Source of the DNA: JADFNO01 sp965369945
GTDB lineage: Bacteria; Planctomycetota; Phycisphaerae; Phycisphaerales; SM1A02
Direction of reading: 5' to 3'
Assembly: GCA_965369945.1 (NCBI GenBank)
Contig: CBDUST010000267.1
Coordinates: 1-6,542 of the forward strand
DNA: 6,542 nt
Part shown: positions 5,389-6,542 of the stretch, one piece after another
Position numbering within the stretch: position 1 is the stretch's first letter
Layout: each line of letters starts with the position of its first letter
Position numbers and translations under genes: made by a program
The notes under the pieces: generated by a model
Databases searched by the model: none
The model's input: the letters and a program-made list of their open reading frames with translations, nothing else
What the model was told of the DNA's origin: nothing

Positions 5389-5832
5389 TCACGAATCCCC
5401 CCGACCTTCATCTGTTCCAATGAGGTTTTCGATCGACTCTTTGGCAGCTTGGGCCGTCTCGACCTTCTTGTCCACGGCGTCTGCGATGGCAATCAGGAGT
5501 TGAGGCAGTTTTTCGGCTGCCTTCAGCTTCATTTCTCGAGTAACCTCGGCCCATGACTTTTCGCAATCTTCAGGCATTCCGGAGAAATCATGTCCTTCTC
5601 GAACAGTGATTCGAAACCGATCGCCCTTTCGATGATACTCAAGATACTGCCACCAGGATCCATCCTGATTCTCGTCCTCTTCGATTTTTACTGAAGCAGT
5701 GACTCCGACGCTGCACTCTACGTTGAGAAAGTCTTCGACCTCTCGAACTAGATCAGCAACTTCGTCAGTGAGCGAATTGAGGCGGGCTGCAGAGGTGCGC
5801 AGCCTTCCTACGGCACTTGTTAGTTCTTGCAT
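5389..5832 (-). CDS. Hypothetical protein with N-terminal coiled coil
   Basis: 147-aa soluble protein, unrecognised. Residues 1-36 have heptad-like spacing of Leu, Val and Ala (LRTSAARLNSLTDEVADLV), probably an amphipathic coiled coil. Residues 41-80 look like beta strands (VGVTASVKIEED, then RFRITVREG). Residues 90-138 are helical, with alternating Lys/Glu and Ala. The ATG at 5832 has AGAGAGGA about eight bases upstream. It overlaps the preceding minus-strand frame (stop at 5820) by 13 bases and is followed one base later by the small membrane protein, so it is the middle of a tightly packed operon. A soluble partner of the membrane protein is a reasonable guess, no more. Confidence 0.75.
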   Translation of the reverse strand: MQELTSAVGRLRTSAARLNSLTDEVADLVREVEDFLNVECSVGVTASVKIEEDENQDGSWWQYLEYHRKGDRFRITVREGHDFSGMPEDCEKSWAEVTREMKLKAAEKLPQLLIAIADAVDKKVETAQAAKESIENLIGTDEGRGDS

Positions 5833-5957
5833 GGCGATGTCCTCTCTAGAAACTTGGCCATTTGCTTAGTCGCGTCCCGATTAGAGACGTGCGGTGTGGA
5901 AGGTACTCCCAACCACTTGCCCATCATTCTACCTGCGATATCACTGGCTATCAACAC
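5820..5957 (-). pseudogene. Remnant 3' end of an upstream operon gene
   Basis: A 45-codon frame (from GTG 5957, LIASDIAGRMMGKWLGVP... ending ERTSPCKN) whose stop overlaps the start of the 147-aa gene by 13 bases, the arrangement expected of a real upstream operon member. GTG 5957 and ATG 5927 both lack a good ribosome binding site, and palindromic element copy 2 lies only 23 bp upstream of GTG 5957. The likeliest reading is the tail of a longer gene cut off by the element insertion. A very short intact gene is the alternative. The product is not recognised. Confidence 0.4.
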
Positions 5958-5979
5958 GGCCGAGCGAGTTGCTGGGGCC

Positions 5980-6072
5980 GGGTGCCACACAGCATCCCGA
6001 AGGGTGCTGTGTGACGTATGGGGATCAATGAAGTTCTGCACACATCACGCTGCGCGATGATGTGTGGCACCC
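5980..6072 (+). repeat. REPIN-like palindromic element, copy 2
   Basis: Same 93-bp length, orientation and paired arms as copy 1, with the loop reading CCCGAAGGG and the spacer starting ACGTATGGGGATC. It shares GGGCC before the left end with copy 1. It differs from copy 3 at about 5 spacer positions. It lies just upstream of the truncated minus-strand frame at 5820-5957. Confidence 0.92.
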
Positions 6073-6149
6073 ACCTCGTACGTTCGTCGGCGCATCTCGT
6101 GTGTGGAGCCGTTCGCTTCATGAGGCCAAACGCTCGCTTCCAGTGGGCA

Positions 6150-6194
6150 GCGAATCCCTTTATGAAGCCGGGGATTGCACTGATCCGATCCGCC
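6150..6194. repeat. 45-bp diverged direct repeat, unit A
   Basis: Aligns without gaps to 6325-6369 at 34 of 45 positions. Both share GCG-ATCCCTT near the left end and CTGATCC near the right end. On the minus strand unit A reads ADRISAIPGFIKGFA and unit B ADGISSIADFVKGCA, so the changes are partly protein-conserving. This suggests two remnants of one coding repeat. Unit A abuts palindromic element copy 3. Confidence 0.5.
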
Positions 6195-6287
6195 GGGTGC
6201 CACACAGCATCCCGAAGGGTGCTGTGTGCCGTATGGGTAGCAATGGAGTTTTGCACACATCACGCTGCGCGATGATGTGTGGCACCC
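6195..6287 (+). repeat. REPIN-like palindromic element, copy 3
   Basis: Third 93-bp copy in the same orientation, with invariant outer and hairpin arms and a spacer starting CCGTATGGGTAGC. It lies 122 bp after copy 2 and directly follows direct-repeat unit A. Confidence 0.92.
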
Positions 6288-6303
6288 TAGGTGACTTCCA
6301 TAA

Positions 6304-6325
6304 GCCGGGTACTGTGTGCGGTATG
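6304..6325 (+). repeat. Deleted remnant of the palindromic element
   Basis: GCCGGGT (6304-6310), one A, then CTGTGTGCGGTATG (6312-6325). The first part matches the left edge and the second matches 5077-5090 of copy 1, so the first hairpin's left arm and loop, and everything after the spacer start, are missing. It looks like a fourth, decayed copy. Confidence 0.6.
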
Positions 6326-6455
6326 CGCATCCCTTGACGAAGTCAGCGATCGAACTGATCCCGTCCGCGGTGCAGGTTCATGGGGCGGACAGGCAGTAGA
6401 CAACAAGCATCGGGCATTAAGGGCTGGAAACTCTCGGCGGTCCGGAACTTCCCGG

Positions 6456-6470
6456 GGGCGGATTCCGCCC
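6456..6470 (-). terminator. Palindrome just downstream of tRNA-Gly
   Basis: GGGCGG and CCGCCC form a 6-bp stem with a three-base loop, two bases past the tRNA 3' end on the minus strand. No T-run follows, so it is either a weak terminator or a 3' processing and stability structure. Confidence 0.35.
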
Positions 6471-6472
6471 AA

Positions 6473-6542
6473 AGCGGGTGATCGGATTTGAACCGACGAC
6501 ATTCACGTTGGCAACGTGACGCTCTACCACTGAGCTACACCC
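6473..6542 (-). tRNA. trnG: tRNA-Gly (GCC), 5' end cut by the window edge
   Basis: The minus strand folds as a cloverleaf: D arm GCTC-AGTGGTA-GAGC, anticodon stem TCACG/CGTGA around loop TTGCCAA with anticodon GCC, variable region ATGTC, T arm GTCGG-TTCAAAT-CCGAT, acceptor 3' strand CACCCGC and discriminator T. The first two acceptor bases (expected GC) fall just outside the window, giving 70 of about 72 bases. The 3' CCA is not encoded. No integrase gene or attachment site is visible beside it. Confidence 0.97.

Larger units (their letters stand above)
6288..6472. other. Non-coding spacer before tRNA-Gly
   Basis: No credible gene. Besides the element remnant it contains direct-repeat unit B (6325-6369, aligned with 6150-6194), a GTCCGC/GCGGAC dyad (6363-6368 with 6385-6390) and the palindrome downstream of the tRNA. 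Together with 5958-6194 it makes a repeat-rich, decayed-looking stretch between the minus-strand operon and the tRNA. Confidence 0.5.

Noticed and set aside
5951..6275. Open frames on both strands across element copies 2 and 3
   Set aside because: Their translations are mostly palindromic element (for example THHAAR, HIIAQRDV) and repeat identically at each copy, so they are not genes.
5050..6287. CRISPR array
   Set aside because: The repeats are 93 bp, spaced irregularly (837 and 122 bp apart), with no uniform spacers and no cas genes.
6456..6542. Integration site or genomic island boundary at the tRNA
   Set aside because: tRNA genes are common island targets, but no duplicated tRNA end or integrase is visible in the window.

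Overview
The window is a mid-to-high GC bacterial chromosome segment (estimated by eye, not computed) carrying two short gene clusters, a gene-poor left end and a repeat-rich right end that finishes in a tRNA-Gly. Three things fit a planctomycete of the Phycisphaerae type, most likely from an environmental genome: the cysteine-rich hypothetical protein beside a globin, the GGTGCCACACA-type palindromic elements, and the tandem CTCCGTGG and heptamer tracts. This placement rests on remembered resemblance only and is tentative.

Left end (1-905): no convincing large gene. It holds a 21-bp inverted repeat, a 29-codon ORF with a strong ribosome binding site, a nested set of mutually exclusive RNA pairings ending in a T-run, two terminator-like hairpins, a four-unit heptamer tract, a 69-nt imperfect stem-loop and a three-unit decamer tract. 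A predicted lipoprotein gene follows (906-1739, plus strand).

Centre: a minus-strand cluster reads leftward, with a single-domain globin (3150-2710), a cysteine-rich protein of unknown function (2569-1943) and a small single-pass membrane protein (1946-1755). The last two overlap by ATGA. The lipoprotein gene converges on this cluster. A divergent intergenic region separates it from a plus-strand pair: a fused nucleotidyltransferase-HEPN protein (3506-4435) and, ten bases on, a second protein with a HEPN-like R-N-x-x-H motif (4446-5045). This pair resembles a rearranged MNT/HEPN toxin-antitoxin or defence module.

Right end: three 93-bp REPIN-like elements (5050-5142, 5980-6072, 6195-6287) and a deleted remnant (6304-6325), all in one orientation. 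Their palindromic arms are invariant and nearly all differences fall in the spacer. The first sits at the convergent ends of the HEPN gene and a minus-strand run of small genes (5820-5957 fragment, 5389-5832, 5115-5387), and it supplies the last codons and stop of the 90-aa membrane protein. A diverged 45-bp direct repeat lies among the elements. The window ends inside tRNA-Gly(GCC) on the minus strand.
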